Shown here piece by piece: positions 32,974 through 41,687 of a DNA stretch of 64,000 nt (position 1 is the stretch's first letter; every line of letters starts with the position of its first letter). The translations under genes were made by a program, and so were the position numbers. The notes under the pieces are model-generated. The model was not told where the DNA came from, ran no database searches, and was given only the letters and a program-made list of their open reading frames with translations. The stretch is from contig CAZCZJ010000002.1 in NCBI GenBank assembly GCA_964503235.1, positions 1-64,000 of the forward strand. The letters are read 5' to 3'. The DNA is from W425 sp964503235 (GTDB lineage Bacteria; Chloroflexota; Dehalococcoidia; Dehalococcoidales; RBG-16-60-22).

Positions 32974-35646
32974 GTGGAAGCAATCACCATAACTCTAAAT
33001 GGCGTGGAGGTTAGCGGGTACCCTGCTACTACCATCCTTGACTTGGCCAGAGAACTCGGGGTCAACATTCCCACTCTGTGTCACGACCCGAATCTGGCGT
33101 CGACCGGTGCCTGCCGTTTGTGTCTGGTAGAAGATGAGAGAAACGGGGCATTACTGGCTTCCTGCGTCACCTCCATTACCCCGGGAATGACCATTAATAC
33201 CAACTCACCGCGGGTAATAGAACATCGCAAGAAAATCCTCAAACTTCTGCTGGCAAGTCACCCCGACTCATGCCTTATCTGTGATAAGGGCAATCGTTGT
33301 CAACTCCATCAGCTGGCCGCGCAGATGGGTATCGGATTAAACGAATTCCAGAGAATACCGCAATTCGATGTTATCGAAGAGGTCAATCCTTTTATCGAGC
33401 GGGACCTTTCCAAGTGCATTATGTGTGGCAAGTGTATCAGAGCCGACCAGGAACTTGTCGTGGAAGGGGCTATCGACTACATACACCGCGGCACCATGGT
33501 TAAAGCCGCGACCCTGAATGAAGTCCCTCTGGAAAAATCCGAATGTACTTTCTGCGGTACCTGTGTGGCTATCTGCCCCACCGGTGCCATTATGGAAAAG
33601 GAAAGGGCTTATGCCGGTACAGTGACAAATACGGTAACGACGGTATGTCCGTATTGTGGTTGTGGCTGTACTATACTTTTAGGTGTCAAGGATGGCAAAG
33701 TGTTACAGGCAGTACCGGCAGATAGCAGTCCTGTAAATGCGGGTACTCTCTGTGTCCGGGGGAGCTATGGCTGGGATTTTATTAACAGTAGCGACAGATT
33801 GACTACTCCTTTAGTCAAAGAAGACGGCGAGTTCCGGGAAGCGACCTGGGATGAAGCGTTAACCGCCGTGGCTGACGGATTGAAAAAAATCAAAGAGTCC
33901 GGCGGTCCCGACTCGCTGGCGGTTTTCGGTTCGTCGCGGTGCACCAATGAGGAGAACTATCTGCTACAGCGTTTCACCCGCAACATCCTGGGAACGAATA
34001 ATATCGATAACGGCAGTCGTCTTTACAGTGCCGCCAGCCTGACGGGGCTGGGAGCCTCGATTGGTTATGCGGGTACAACCGGTTCATTCGATGTTCTGGA
34101 GCGGTCACGGGTTATTATCGTCATCGGCGCCAATCCTGAGATATCGGCTCCGGCCGTAGCCTATGCCATCAAGCGGGCGGTCAAATATAAAGAGGCAGAG
34201 CTATGTGTTATTGACCCGCGTTTCACTCAGCTGGCACGTTTCGCTCGTTCCTGGCTGCAACCGAGGGTGGGCACAGATATAGCCCTGCTCAACGGTTTAG
34301 CCAGAGTGATTATCGATAAAAAGAAATTCGATATGGAATTCGTCTCTCGCATGACCGATAATTTTACACAATGGGAGGAGAGCCTGGAAAGATATACCCC
34401 CGATTACGTAAAGAAGGTAACCGGAATACCGGCGAAGGAAATACAGCAGGTAGCGCAGGTCCTCGCCGAAGCTGAAGAGGCGGCTATTATATATGGTAAC
34501 GGCATTACCCAGTACGCCACCGGCACCGATGCTGTTATCGCCATCGCCAACCTGGCGATGCTCACCGGGAATACCGGTAGGTCCGGCGGTATCTTTGCCC
34601 TGCAGAGAGAAAATAACGCCCGTGGAGCCTGTGATATGGGCGTCTTGCCCGATTTTCTCCCCGGTTATCTGAGTATAACTGACTCTCAAAACCGGCAGAA
34701 ATACGAAAAGAAGTGGGGTGCCAAAATACCCTTAGCCGCCGGGTACAGCGCCCTGGAGATGATGGAGAAAGCCCGTGAGGGAAAGGTCAAAGGGATGCTC
34801 ATCATGGGAGAAAACCCGGTCGAAAGCTTTCCCCAGCCGTCTCTCGTAAAGGAAGCGCTGTCATCTCTGGACTTTCTGGTTGTAGCGGATATGTTTCTCT
34901 CGGAAACAGCTAAACTGGCATCGGTCGTCTTGCCGGCATCCAGCTTCGCGGAAAAAGAAGGGACCTTTACCAACTTTGAGGGGAGGGTGCAAAGATTACA
35001 TCAAGCAATCGAGCCTGTCGGACAGAGCCTCCCCGATGGTGAGATACTGCTCGGGTTATCGGAGGCGATGGGTTCAACGATGCCTTATGCGTCCCAACAG
35101 GAAGTCATGGAAGAAATCGAAGAGATGGTGCCCTTTTATCGACATTTAGCCTTCGGTGAAACGGATAAAACAGATTCGGAATGGGGTGATGTTGATGGCG
35201 GCAGTCACGCGTCGAGGCGTCTTCATAAGGGGCTGTTCCCCAGCGGGTTCGGGCGGTTCTCTCCTGTCGAGTACGTACCTCCGCCGCCACCTGACGGTTA
35301 TACCTTTACTCTCATGATTGGCTCGGTCAGGTACGGTTTCGGCTCGGGTGTACGAAGCTCACGGTCGGATAGGATGAGCCGATTTAATAGCGACGGATAT
35401 CTGGATATAAATAGTGCCGACGCTGCAAAACTGGGTATCAGTGACGGCGATATGGTGAAGGTAATATCACCTGACGGAAGGCTGGAAAAGGCTGCCAGAA
35501 TAGACACTGATCTACCCCGGGGCATGTTATTCGCTCCGATATCATCACCCGGTGGCGCCGTTTACAAATTATTCGGCACTGTCCTTGACCCGCAATCGAA
35601 AGCCCCGGCTATCAAGTCCTGCGCCGTAAAGCTGGAAAGAGTTTAG
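32974..35646 (+). CDS. Formate-dehydrogenase-like molybdopterin oxidoreductase subunit lacking the catalytic Cys/Sec
   Basis: 890 residues, GTG start with GCGGAG upstream. N-terminal NuoG-like part: 2Fe-2S (about 33-60, CHDPNLASTGACRLC), His-Cys 4Fe-4S (HPDSCLICDKGNRC), and a two-cluster ferredoxin region (CIMCGKC...CTFCGTCVAICP). Then the Mo-bisPGD fold with its own 4Fe-4S (YCGCGC, about 227). Where formate dehydrogenases have a Cys/Sec-His pair (DxxxRxUH), this reads IDNGSRLYSAAS, so Tyr-Ser replaces it. In the first ferredoxin motif the fourth Cys is Asp (CIMCGKCIRADQE). It is first of the set with NuoE, NuoF-GltD, MetV and MetF, and may serve as an electron-wiring scaffold or use another substrate. 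Formate oxidation is unlikely. Confidence 0.8.
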   Translation: MEAITITLNGVEVSGYPATTILDLARELGVNIPTLCHDPNLASTGACRLCLVEDERNGALLASCVTSITPGMTINTNSPRVIEHRKKILKLLLASHPDSCLICDKGNRCQLHQLAAQMGIGLNEFQRIPQFDVIEEVNPFIERDLSKCIMCGKCIRADQELVVEGAIDYIHRGTMVKAATLNEVPLEKSECTFCGTCVAICPTGAIMEKERAYAGTVTNTVTTVCPYCGCGCTILLGVKDGKVLQAVPADSSPVNAGTLCVRGSYGWDFINSSDRLTTPLVKEDGEFREATWDEALTAVADGLKKIKESGGPDSLAVFGSSRCTNEENYLLQRFTRNILGTNNIDNGSRLYSAASLTGLGASIGYAGTTGSFDVLERSRVIIVIGANPEISAPAVAYAIKRAVKYKEAELCVIDPRFTQLARFARSWLQPRVGTDIALLNGLARVIIDKKKFDMEFVSRMTDNFTQWEESLERYTPDYVKKVTGIPAKEIQQVAQVLAEAEEAAIIYGNGITQYATGTDAVIAIANLAMLTGNTGRSGGIFALQRENNARGACDMGVLPDFLPGYLSITDSQNRQKYEKKWGAKIPLAAGYSALEMMEKAREGKVKGMLIMGENPVESFPQPSLVKEALSSLDFLVVADMFLSETAKLASVVLPASSFAEKEGTFTNFEGRVQRLHQAIEPVGQSLPDGEILLGLSEAMGSTMPYASQQEVMEEIEEMVPFYRHLAFGETDKTDSEWGDVDGGSHASRRLHKGLFPSGFGRFSPVEYVPPPPPDGYTFTLMIGSVRYGFGSGVRSSRSDRMSRFNSDGYLDINSADAAKLGISDGDMVKVISPDGRLEKAARIDTDLPRGMLFAPISSPGGAVYKLFGTVLDPQSKAPAIKSCAVKLERV

Positions 35647-35650
35647 AAAT

Positions 35651-36169
35651 ATGACGAAACTGCAAAAGAAAAAACCTAAAATCAGTATGAAACAGATAGA
35701 GAAAATCGTTGCCGAATACCAGGGTAAAAGGTGGGCGCTGATACCCCTTGCCCAGAAAATCCAGGAGCAGGCTGGCTACATACCTCCGGAAGCAATACCC
35801 GTTATCGCCCGCCGACTCGGCTTGTTCCCGGCTCAGGTGCAGGGGGTTGTTACTTTTTATTCTCAGTTGTACACCCATCCCAGGGGTAATAATATCGTCA
35901 GGGTATGCCGGGGCACTGCCTGCCACGTACGCGGTGGCAAGTCCATCCTCAAGCTGGTCAAACAACACCTCAGCATCGATGAAGATGAGACCACCGAAGA
36001 TATGGAATATACGCTGGAAACGGTGGCCTGCATCGGTGTTTGTGCGCTGGCGCCCAACCTCGTGGTGAACAATACCATTTACGGCAACATGAATCCTAAA
36101 AAGGTTGCCGCTGTTTTCAGTAATTACCGGGGACGTTCTAATGGTAAAAAAGAAGATAATAAAAAATAA
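35651..36169 (+). CDS. nuoE: NuoE-like [2Fe-2S] subunit
   Basis: 172 residues of the NuoE/HydC/HoxE thioredoxin-like family. Four cysteines sit in the usual pattern: CRGTACHVRGG (about 87-97) and CIGVCALAPNLVVNN (about 123-137). The N-terminal helical bundle (LIPLAQKIQEQAGYIP) is typical. It hands electrons between a flavin subunit and other Fe-S centres. It begins four bases after the previous stop and overlaps the NuoF-GltD start by about 29 bases, showing tight coupling. Confidence 0.9.
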   Translation: MTKLQKKKPKISMKQIEKIVAEYQGKRWALIPLAQKIQEQAGYIPPEAIPVIARRLGLFPAQVQGVVTFYSQLYTHPRGNNIVRVCRGTACHVRGGKSILKLVKQHLSIDEDETTEDMEYTLETVACIGVCALAPNLVVNNTIYGNMNPKKVAAVFSNYRGRSNGKKEDNKK

Positions 36170-39100
36170 GAATGGCCAGCGCCAGGTTCTCGTCTGCTGT
36201 GGGTCGGGCTGTCCCGGCTCGGAGCAGGTGCGGCAATGCCTCGAAGAGGAAATAGCCCGGCAGGGCCTCGGAGTCGAAGTTAAACCTACCGGTTGCCACG
36301 GTTTCTGCCAGCAGGGTCCCACCCTGCTAATCGAGCCCGATAATATCCTCTACTGCAAAGTGACCGATGATGATATTCCTGAGGTTGTTCGAGAACATCT
36401 GGGTAATAACCGTATTGTCGAGAGGTTGTTGTACGTCGACCCCGTCTCCGGTAAGACCGTACCGCGCTACTCGGATATCAGGTTCTATGAGGAGCAGAAG
36501 CGTATTATCCTGCGAAACTGCGGTCATATCAACCCCGAGAATATTGAAGACTATGTCGCCCGGGGCGGGTATCAGTCGCTGAAAAAGGCTATCTTTGATA
36601 TGACGCCCGAAACCGTTATCGATGAAGTCAAACGTTCCGGACTGCGGGGCCGTGGCGGCGCGGGGTTTCCCACCGGTCTCAAGTGGGAGACCTGCCGCAA
36701 CAACCCGGGCTCGCAGAAGTATGCCATCTGCAACGCCGATGAAGGCGACCCCGGCGCTTTCATGGACCGCTCTATATTGGAGGGCGACCCGCATGCCATG
36801 CTGGAAGGGCTGGCGATTACCGCCTATGCTATCGGTGCCAGCGAAGGCTATATCTATATTCGTATTGAGTATCCGCTGGCGGTCAAGCACCTCTACACGG
36901 CCTTAGCCCAGGCGGAAGAAAAGGGATACCTGGGTAAAAATATTCTCGGTTCAGACTTCTCCTTTAACGTGCAAATCAAGGAAGGGGCCGGCGCTTTCGT
37001 CTGCGGCGAAGAGACGGCCCTGATAGCGTCTATCGAAAGCAAGCGGGGTATGCCGCGGCCTCGTCCACCCTTCCCGCCACAATCGGGACTGGATGGTAAA
37101 CCGACGGTCATTAATAATGTCAAAACTCTGGCCACGATTTCTGCCATCCTGGAAAAAGGTGCTGAATGGTATGCCGGTATCGGCACGGAAAAAAGTCGCG
37201 GCACCACCGTCTTCGCTCTCACCGGGAAGATTGCTAACAGCGGACTGGTAGAGGTGCCTATGGGCACGCCGCTTTCCCGTATTATCTATGATATGGGAGG
37301 CGGCATACCGCGCGGCCGGCAGCTCAAGGCGGTGCAGACCGGCGGTCCGTCCGGGGGCTGCATCCCTGCCCGCTTTATCGATACTCCCATAGGTTATGAA
37401 GAGCTGGCGGCTCTGGGTTCGATTGTCGGCTCGGGCGGCATGGTGGTTATGGACGAGGCTACCTGTATGGTAGAGGTAGCCCGCTTCTTCCTGAGCTTTA
37501 CCCAGGCGGAGTCCTGCGGCAAGTGCACGCCCTGTCGATTGGGAACGCGGCAGATGCTGGAGATTCTGACCCGGATTACCGAGGGCCGGGGACGCGATGA
37601 AGATATCGATACCCTGCTCTCCATTGCCGATACAGTTAAGGAATGTTCATTATGCAGCCTGGGAAAGACAGCCCCCAATCCGGTCGTTTCCACCATTAAG
37701 TATTTCCGCGAAGAGTACGAGGCGCATATCCGTGAGAAGAAATGCCCGGCCGCGGTCTGTGAAGCTTTAATGATTTCGCCCTGCCAGCACACCTGTCCCG
37801 CAGGTATCAATGTCCCTAAATATGTAGCTCATATCGCCGAAGGCGAATATAAAGAAGCCATCGAGACTATCCGGGAACGCAATCCTTTCGCTGCGGTCTG
37901 CGGTCGTATCTGCCACCACCCCTGTGAGAACCGCTGCCGCCGCGGTGAACTGGACGAACCCGTCGCCATAAGGTCGTTAAAACGCTTCGCCGCTGACTGG
38001 TATGCGGAGCATGGTGCCGAAATCGGCGCTATCGAGCCCTTCCCGGTAACTAAAAAGGATAAAGTGGCGGTGGTCGGGGCTGGACCTACCGGTCTTGCCT
38101 GCGCTTACTTTCTGGCTCAGGCCGGTTACCCGGTTACGGTCTTTGAAGCCCTGCCGGTGGGTGGGGGTATGCTCTCTGTGGCTATCCCCGAGTTCCGTCT
38201 GCCCAAAACTGCCATCCAGCAGGATATAGACTATATCACCGGTAAGGGAGTGGAGATACGTTACAATACCCCGCTGAATACTAATTTCACCTCTGAGCAC
38301 CTGAAAAAGGAAGGTTATAAAGCCATCTTTATCGCTGCCGGTGCCCAGCGCAGTCAGCGACTCGGTATACCCGGAGAGGTGGAGGATGTCGAAGGTCTTT
38401 ATTACGGTTTGCGGTTCCTCCGGGATGTACGACTTGGCAGGGAGGTAACCGTGGGTAAGCGGGTAGCTATCATCGGTGGAGGCAACGTTGCTTTGGATGC
38501 CGCCCGAACCTGCCTCCGTCTCGGTGCTGAAGAAGCCAGTATTTATTACCGCCGCTCTCGCGATGAGATGCCTGTTTCCGACGTTGAATATGATGAAGCT
38601 ACCGATGAGGGCGTTATCATGAATTATCTCATCAGCCCGACGCGTATCACCAGTGATGACTGGAAGGTAACCGGACTTCAGTGTACCCGCATGGAACTGG
38701 GTGCACCGGATGATAGCGGTCGGCGGCGTCCTATCCCGATTACCGGCTCGGAATTCAATATCCAAGCGGATACGGTTATTGCTGCCGTCGGTCAGGCGCC
38801 TGACCTCTCTTTCCTGCCTCCCGACAGCACCCTGGAGCGTACCCGCTGGGAAACGTTGGTAGTAGAAAGCAATACTCTGGCCACGAATATTGACGGTGTA
38901 TTTGCTGGAGGCGACTTTGTGACCGGGCCGGCCATGGTTGTCGAGGCCATCGCTGCCGGACGCAGGGGTGCCATCGCCATCGATAAGTATTTAAGGGGTG
39001 ACGATTCACGGGTGGAGATTTACGACCGTAAAAGCGCTGCGACTATCGAACCCGCTACAGCTGAGCTTGAAGATACCTGGGAAGAAAAACCGAGGACTAA

Positions 39101-39221
39101 AATTAAGACATTACCGCTGGCGGACAGGAGAAGCAGTTTTACGGAGATAGAGCTCGGTATGACGGAAGAAATCGCTGGTATCGAAGCCAAACGGTGCCTG
39201 CGGTGCGACCTTGAAGGATAG
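36141..39221 (+). CDS. NuoF-like NADH-binding flavoprotein fused to a GltD/NfnB-like NAD(P)H:flavin oxidoreductase
   Basis: About 1026 residues from the ATG at 36141. Order: thioredoxin-like 2Fe-2S domain (about 8-95; CCGSGCPG, CHGFCQQGP); FMN/NADH core (GLRGRGGAGFPTGLKWE near 175, NADEGDPGAFMDR); SLBB; N3 cluster domain (SCGKCTPCR...CSLC, about 460-505); a GltD-type Fe-S domain (CQHTCPAGINVP, CGRICHHPCENRCRRG, about 550-605); and a two-dinucleotide FAD/NAD(P) domain (VAVVGAGPTGLACAYFLA near 645; VAIIGGGNVALDAAR near 777), ending RCLRCD. Two flavin sites with chains of Fe-S clusters are the architecture used by electron-bifurcating enzymes. Located between nuoE and metV. Confidence 0.88.
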   Translation: MVKKKIIKNKNGQRQVLVCCGSGCPGSEQVRQCLEEEIARQGLGVEVKPTGCHGFCQQGPTLLIEPDNILYCKVTDDDIPEVVREHLGNNRIVERLLYVDPVSGKTVPRYSDIRFYEEQKRIILRNCGHINPENIEDYVARGGYQSLKKAIFDMTPETVIDEVKRSGLRGRGGAGFPTGLKWETCRNNPGSQKYAICNADEGDPGAFMDRSILEGDPHAMLEGLAITAYAIGASEGYIYIRIEYPLAVKHLYTALAQAEEKGYLGKNILGSDFSFNVQIKEGAGAFVCGEETALIASIESKRGMPRPRPPFPPQSGLDGKPTVINNVKTLATISAILEKGAEWYAGIGTEKSRGTTVFALTGKIANSGLVEVPMGTPLSRIIYDMGGGIPRGRQLKAVQTGGPSGGCIPARFIDTPIGYEELAALGSIVGSGGMVVMDEATCMVEVARFFLSFTQAESCGKCTPCRLGTRQMLEILTRITEGRGRDEDIDTLLSIADTVKECSLCSLGKTAPNPVVSTIKYFREEYEAHIREKKCPAAVCEALMISPCQHTCPAGINVPKYVAHIAEGEYKEAIETIRERNPFAAVCGRICHHPCENRCRRGELDEPVAIRSLKRFAADWYAEHGAEIGAIEPFPVTKKDKVAVVGAGPTGLACAYFLAQAGYPVTVFEALPVGGGMLSVAIPEFRLPKTAIQQDIDYITGKGVEIRYNTPLNTNFTSEHLKKEGYKAIFIAAGAQRSQRLGIPGEVEDVEGLYYGLRFLRDVRLGREVTVGKRVAIIGGGNVALDAARTCLRLGAEEASIYYRRSRDEMPVSDVEYDEATDEGVIMNYLISPTRITSDDWKVTGLQCTRMELGAPDDSGRRRPIPITGSEFNIQADTVIAAVGQAPDLSFLPPDSTLERTRWETLVVESNTLATNIDGVFAGGDFVTGPAMVVEAIAAGRRGAIAIDKYLRGDDSRVEIYDRKSAATIEPATAELEDTWEEKPRTKIKTLPLADRRSSFTEIELGMTEEIAGIEAKRCLRCDLEG

Positions 39222-39239
39222 AAAAGGAGGGGGGACGCG

Positions 39240-39884
39240 ATGAAATCAATGACAAAGCAAAAACCGATAGAGGAAATACAGCAATCCCTTGAAGGTCTTG
39301 ATAAAGTGTTTATCGTCGGCTGCGGTACCTGCACAACACTTACCAGCACCGGAGGTGTCGAGCAGGTTGAGGAAATGAAGGAGAAACTTCAGGAAATGGG
39401 AAAATGGCTGACCGGTACGGTGGTTATTCCCACCGCCTGCGACGATATGACGGATGTGGCGATGAAGGAAAACGAGCAGGCTATCCGCAGCGCCGATTGT
39501 ATTCTATCTATGAGCTGCGCCCTGGGAGTTCACCGCATGAGCCTCTATCTCGATATTCCGGTAATTCCGGCCGTGGACACCCTTTTTATCGGCGTGGAAG
39601 AGACCCCCGGTTATTTCCGCGAAGCCTGTGCTCAATGTGGCCAGTGCCTTCTCGGGATAACGGCTGGTATCTGCCCGATTACCGCCTGTCACAAAGGACT
39701 GGTCAACGGCCCCTGCGGCGGCACCAATAACGGCAAGTGCGAGGTCGATAAAGAGAAAGATTGCGCCTGGACGCTGATTTATAACCGACTTAAAGAGCAG
39801 AACCGCCTTCATCTGATGCGTCAATACCAGCCGCCCCGGAATCATCATATCACCCTTCAACCTAAATCGATGAAAATTTCGTAA
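39240..39884 (+). CDS. metV: MetV, zinc/Fe-S partner of methylenetetrahydrofolate reductase
   Basis: 214 residues of the MetV family (MTHFR C-terminal-like, DUF2229-type Cys-rich domain). Cysteines lie in VGCGTCTT, PTACDDM, CAQCGQC, ICPITACHKGLVNGPCGG and CEVDKEKDC, the last group typical of MetV. AAAAGGAGGGG lies before the ATG. In acetogens MetV binds MetF and relays electrons to it. It is followed 13 bases later by metF. Confidence 0.9.
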   Translation: MKSMTKQKPIEEIQQSLEGLDKVFIVGCGTCTTLTSTGGVEQVEEMKEKLQEMGKWLTGTVVIPTACDDMTDVAMKENEQAIRSADCILSMSCALGVHRMSLYLDIPVIPAVDTLFIGVEETPGYFREACAQCGQCLLGITAGICPITACHKGLVNGPCGGTNNGKCEVDKEKDCAWTLIYNRLKEQNRLHLMRQYQPPRNHHITLQPKSMKIS

Positions 39885-39897
39885 GGGAGTTAGGAAA

Positions 39898-40782
39898 ATG
39901 GTATCACGTTTCAAAGAGGCCCTTGACTCCGGTAAATTTGTGATTACCAGCGAGGTTGCCCCGCCTAAGGGGACCAACCTGGAGAAAATGCAGCATCACA
40001 TCGAGTTATTGAAGGATAAGGTCGATGGTATCAATATTACCGACCACCAGAGCTCGGCGATGCGCTTTCCCTCCCTCGGTGGTTGCCTGGCGGTGCTGGA
40101 AAGCGGCGGTGAGGCTATTATGCAGATGACCTGCCGCGACCGTAATCGTATAGCGCTGGAAGCCGACCTGCTTTTTGCCTACAGTCGTGGTGTCCGGAAT
40201 GTACTCTGTCTCACCGGAGACGCCGTGGTGGTGGGCGACCATAAGGAAGCCATGGGTGTCTTTGACCTGGATTCGCTGCAGCTTATCAATACTATTCACA
40301 CTCTGGCGGGGGGTAAGGACTTGGGAGGGAATGACCTCGATGGTGCGGTGGAGTTCTGCGTGGGAGCTATCGTTACCCCGGAAGCCCAGCCCCTCGAGCC
40401 GCAGTTGATAAAGTTCGAGAAGAAGGTGGAGGCTGGCGCCGAGTTCTTTCAGACCCAGGCTATCTACGACCTGGATAATTTCAAGAAATTTATGGACTAC
40501 GCTCGCAAGTTCAAGACCAAGATACTGGCTGGTATCGTCCTGCTGTCCTCGGCCAGAATGGCCAGGTATATGACGGCTAATGTCCCCGGTATCTTTGTTC
40601 CCCAGGATTTACTCGACGAGATGTCGGCGGCGCCCAAAGAAGCGATGCTGGCTAAAGGTATCGAGATAGCCGGAAGGACTATCGCTGCTTTAAAGAGAGA
40701 TGCCGTCTGCGACGGCGTTCATATCATGGCTATCGGCCGGGAGGAAACCGTCCCCGATATCCTGGCGGCTGCGGGAATGTAA
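39898..40782 (+). CDS. metF: 5,10-methylenetetrahydrofolate reductase
   Basis: 294 residues, TIM-barrel FAD enzyme. FVITSEVAPPKGT at the start, the INITDHQS segment, QMTCRDRNRIALEADLL, NVLCLTGD and the GAEFFQTQAIYD stretch are MetF signatures. It reduces methylene-THF to methyl-THF in the methyl branch of the Wood-Ljungdahl pathway. Strong ribosome site (AAGGGAG). Together with metV and the upstream diaphorase subunits it forms an apparent NADH-dependent complex. It converges on the double-cupin gene that follows. Confidence 0.95.
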   Translation: MVSRFKEALDSGKFVITSEVAPPKGTNLEKMQHHIELLKDKVDGINITDHQSSAMRFPSLGGCLAVLESGGEAIMQMTCRDRNRIALEADLLFAYSRGVRNVLCLTGDAVVVGDHKEAMGVFDLDSLQLINTIHTLAGGKDLGGNDLDGAVEFCVGAIVTPEAQPLEPQLIKFEKKVEAGAEFFQTQAIYDLDNFKKFMDYARKFKTKILAGIVLLSSARMARYMTANVPGIFVPQDLLDEMSAAPKEAMLAKGIEIAGRTIAALKRDAVCDGVHIMAIGREETVPDILAAAGM

Positions 40783-40793
40783 ATCCGCTATTA

Positions 40794-41687
40794 TTACTCT
40801 ACCCAGGCGACTTCGTATTTAGCCGCCAGACCTATCTCCATGACGCTGTAAGGTCTTTCTAGCTTATTACACACGATGGGGAAGTGCGGTGTCCCCTTGG
40901 GTAGAGCCACCACGGTGGGAACACCAAAGGTATGCTTTTCATGTTCCGCGCCGATTTCTATAGTAAGCTCCGCGCCCAGGTAGCTCAGGTTATCGGTGTT
41001 ATGCCCGAAGAATATCAGGCATTTGTCGTAGGGGCTTATTTGCGCGCCCTTGCCGGGATACCATTCACCGGTCGAGTTGTGCAGGCTCATCCTGAAGTTA
41101 ACATTCATTCCTTCCAGTTTGTCGCCGGACATTGACAGCAGATGCTTGGCGGCGGCACCGCCGGGTCCTTCCTGTACCTTCATCTCGTGGAACAGGTGAG
41201 TGTATTTATTGCCGTCGGTGGTGCCTTCCAGCGGCACCGGACCCCCGGAATATTTGGCAGCCAGCGCCAGGTGAAAATGCCCGAATGATTTGTATACTTT
41301 CTCGGTGATGAGCGGACAGTGCGGCATGCCTTTGGGAGCGGTTACCACGGTGGGTACGCCGAATTTATGTATTTCCTGTTCCTTGCCTATCGCTAACGAC
41401 ATGTCCGAGCCCAGGTAGCTCATGTCTTCATCGTCGTAGCCGAAGAACAGCAAACATTCGTCGAAGGTATGGTCGTGCGCTCCCCGGTTAGGAGCCCAGT
41501 CACCCGTCTGGTCGTATACGCCGACGATGAAATTTAGGTCCATGCCGCCCAGTTCATCCCCCCCGACAAATACCAACTCTTTGGCGTTGGCCCCGCCCAT
41601 CCCCGGCCTGAAAGATAAAGTCTTCACGAGATTTCCGTATTTAGTATCTGCCACTGGTTTCCCCCTTTTGAACACTTGGATGGGCAA
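40794..41687 (-). CDS. Double-cupin protein, one metal site intact and one lost
   Basis: 297 residues made of two similar cupin halves (about 15-145 and 160-290). The first half has the metal set: GAHDHTFDE (HxH then Glu) and PKGMPHCP (His). In the second the matching segment reads GAQISPYDK, so both His and the Glu are gone, though PKGTPHFP remains. The shared spelling (CLLFFG / CLIFFG, FGVPTVV) shows internal duplication. Two relatives lie at 49022-50149 and 56170-57024. It is convergent with metF. Function unknown; non-heme metal chemistry is possible in the first domain. Confidence 0.75.
   Translation of the reverse strand: MPIQVFKRGKPVADTKYGNLVKTLSFRPGMGGANAKELVFVGGDELGGMDLNFIVGVYDQTGDWAPNRGAHDHTFDECLLFFGYDDEDMSYLGSDMSLAIGKEQEIHKFGVPTVVTAPKGMPHCPLITEKVYKSFGHFHLALAAKYSGGPVPLEGTTDGNKYTHLFHEMKVQEGPGGAAAKHLLSMSGDKLEGMNVNFRMSLHNSTGEWYPGKGAQISPYDKCLIFFGHNTDNLSYLGAELTIEIGAEHEKHTFGVPTVVALPKGTPHFPIVCNKLERPYSVMEIGLAAKYEVAWVE

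Noticed and set aside
32974..35646. Selenocysteine formate dehydrogenase
   Set aside because: No in-frame TGA; the catalytic position reads Tyr, so neither Sec nor Cys is present.
36327..36890. 187-codon minus-strand ORF opposite the NuoF domain
   Set aside because: Antisense to the FMN/NADH core; no ribosome site or protein features.
37977..38765. 262-codon minus-strand ORF opposite the GltD half
   Set aside because: Shadow of the conserved GltD domain; no start signal and no recognisable protein.
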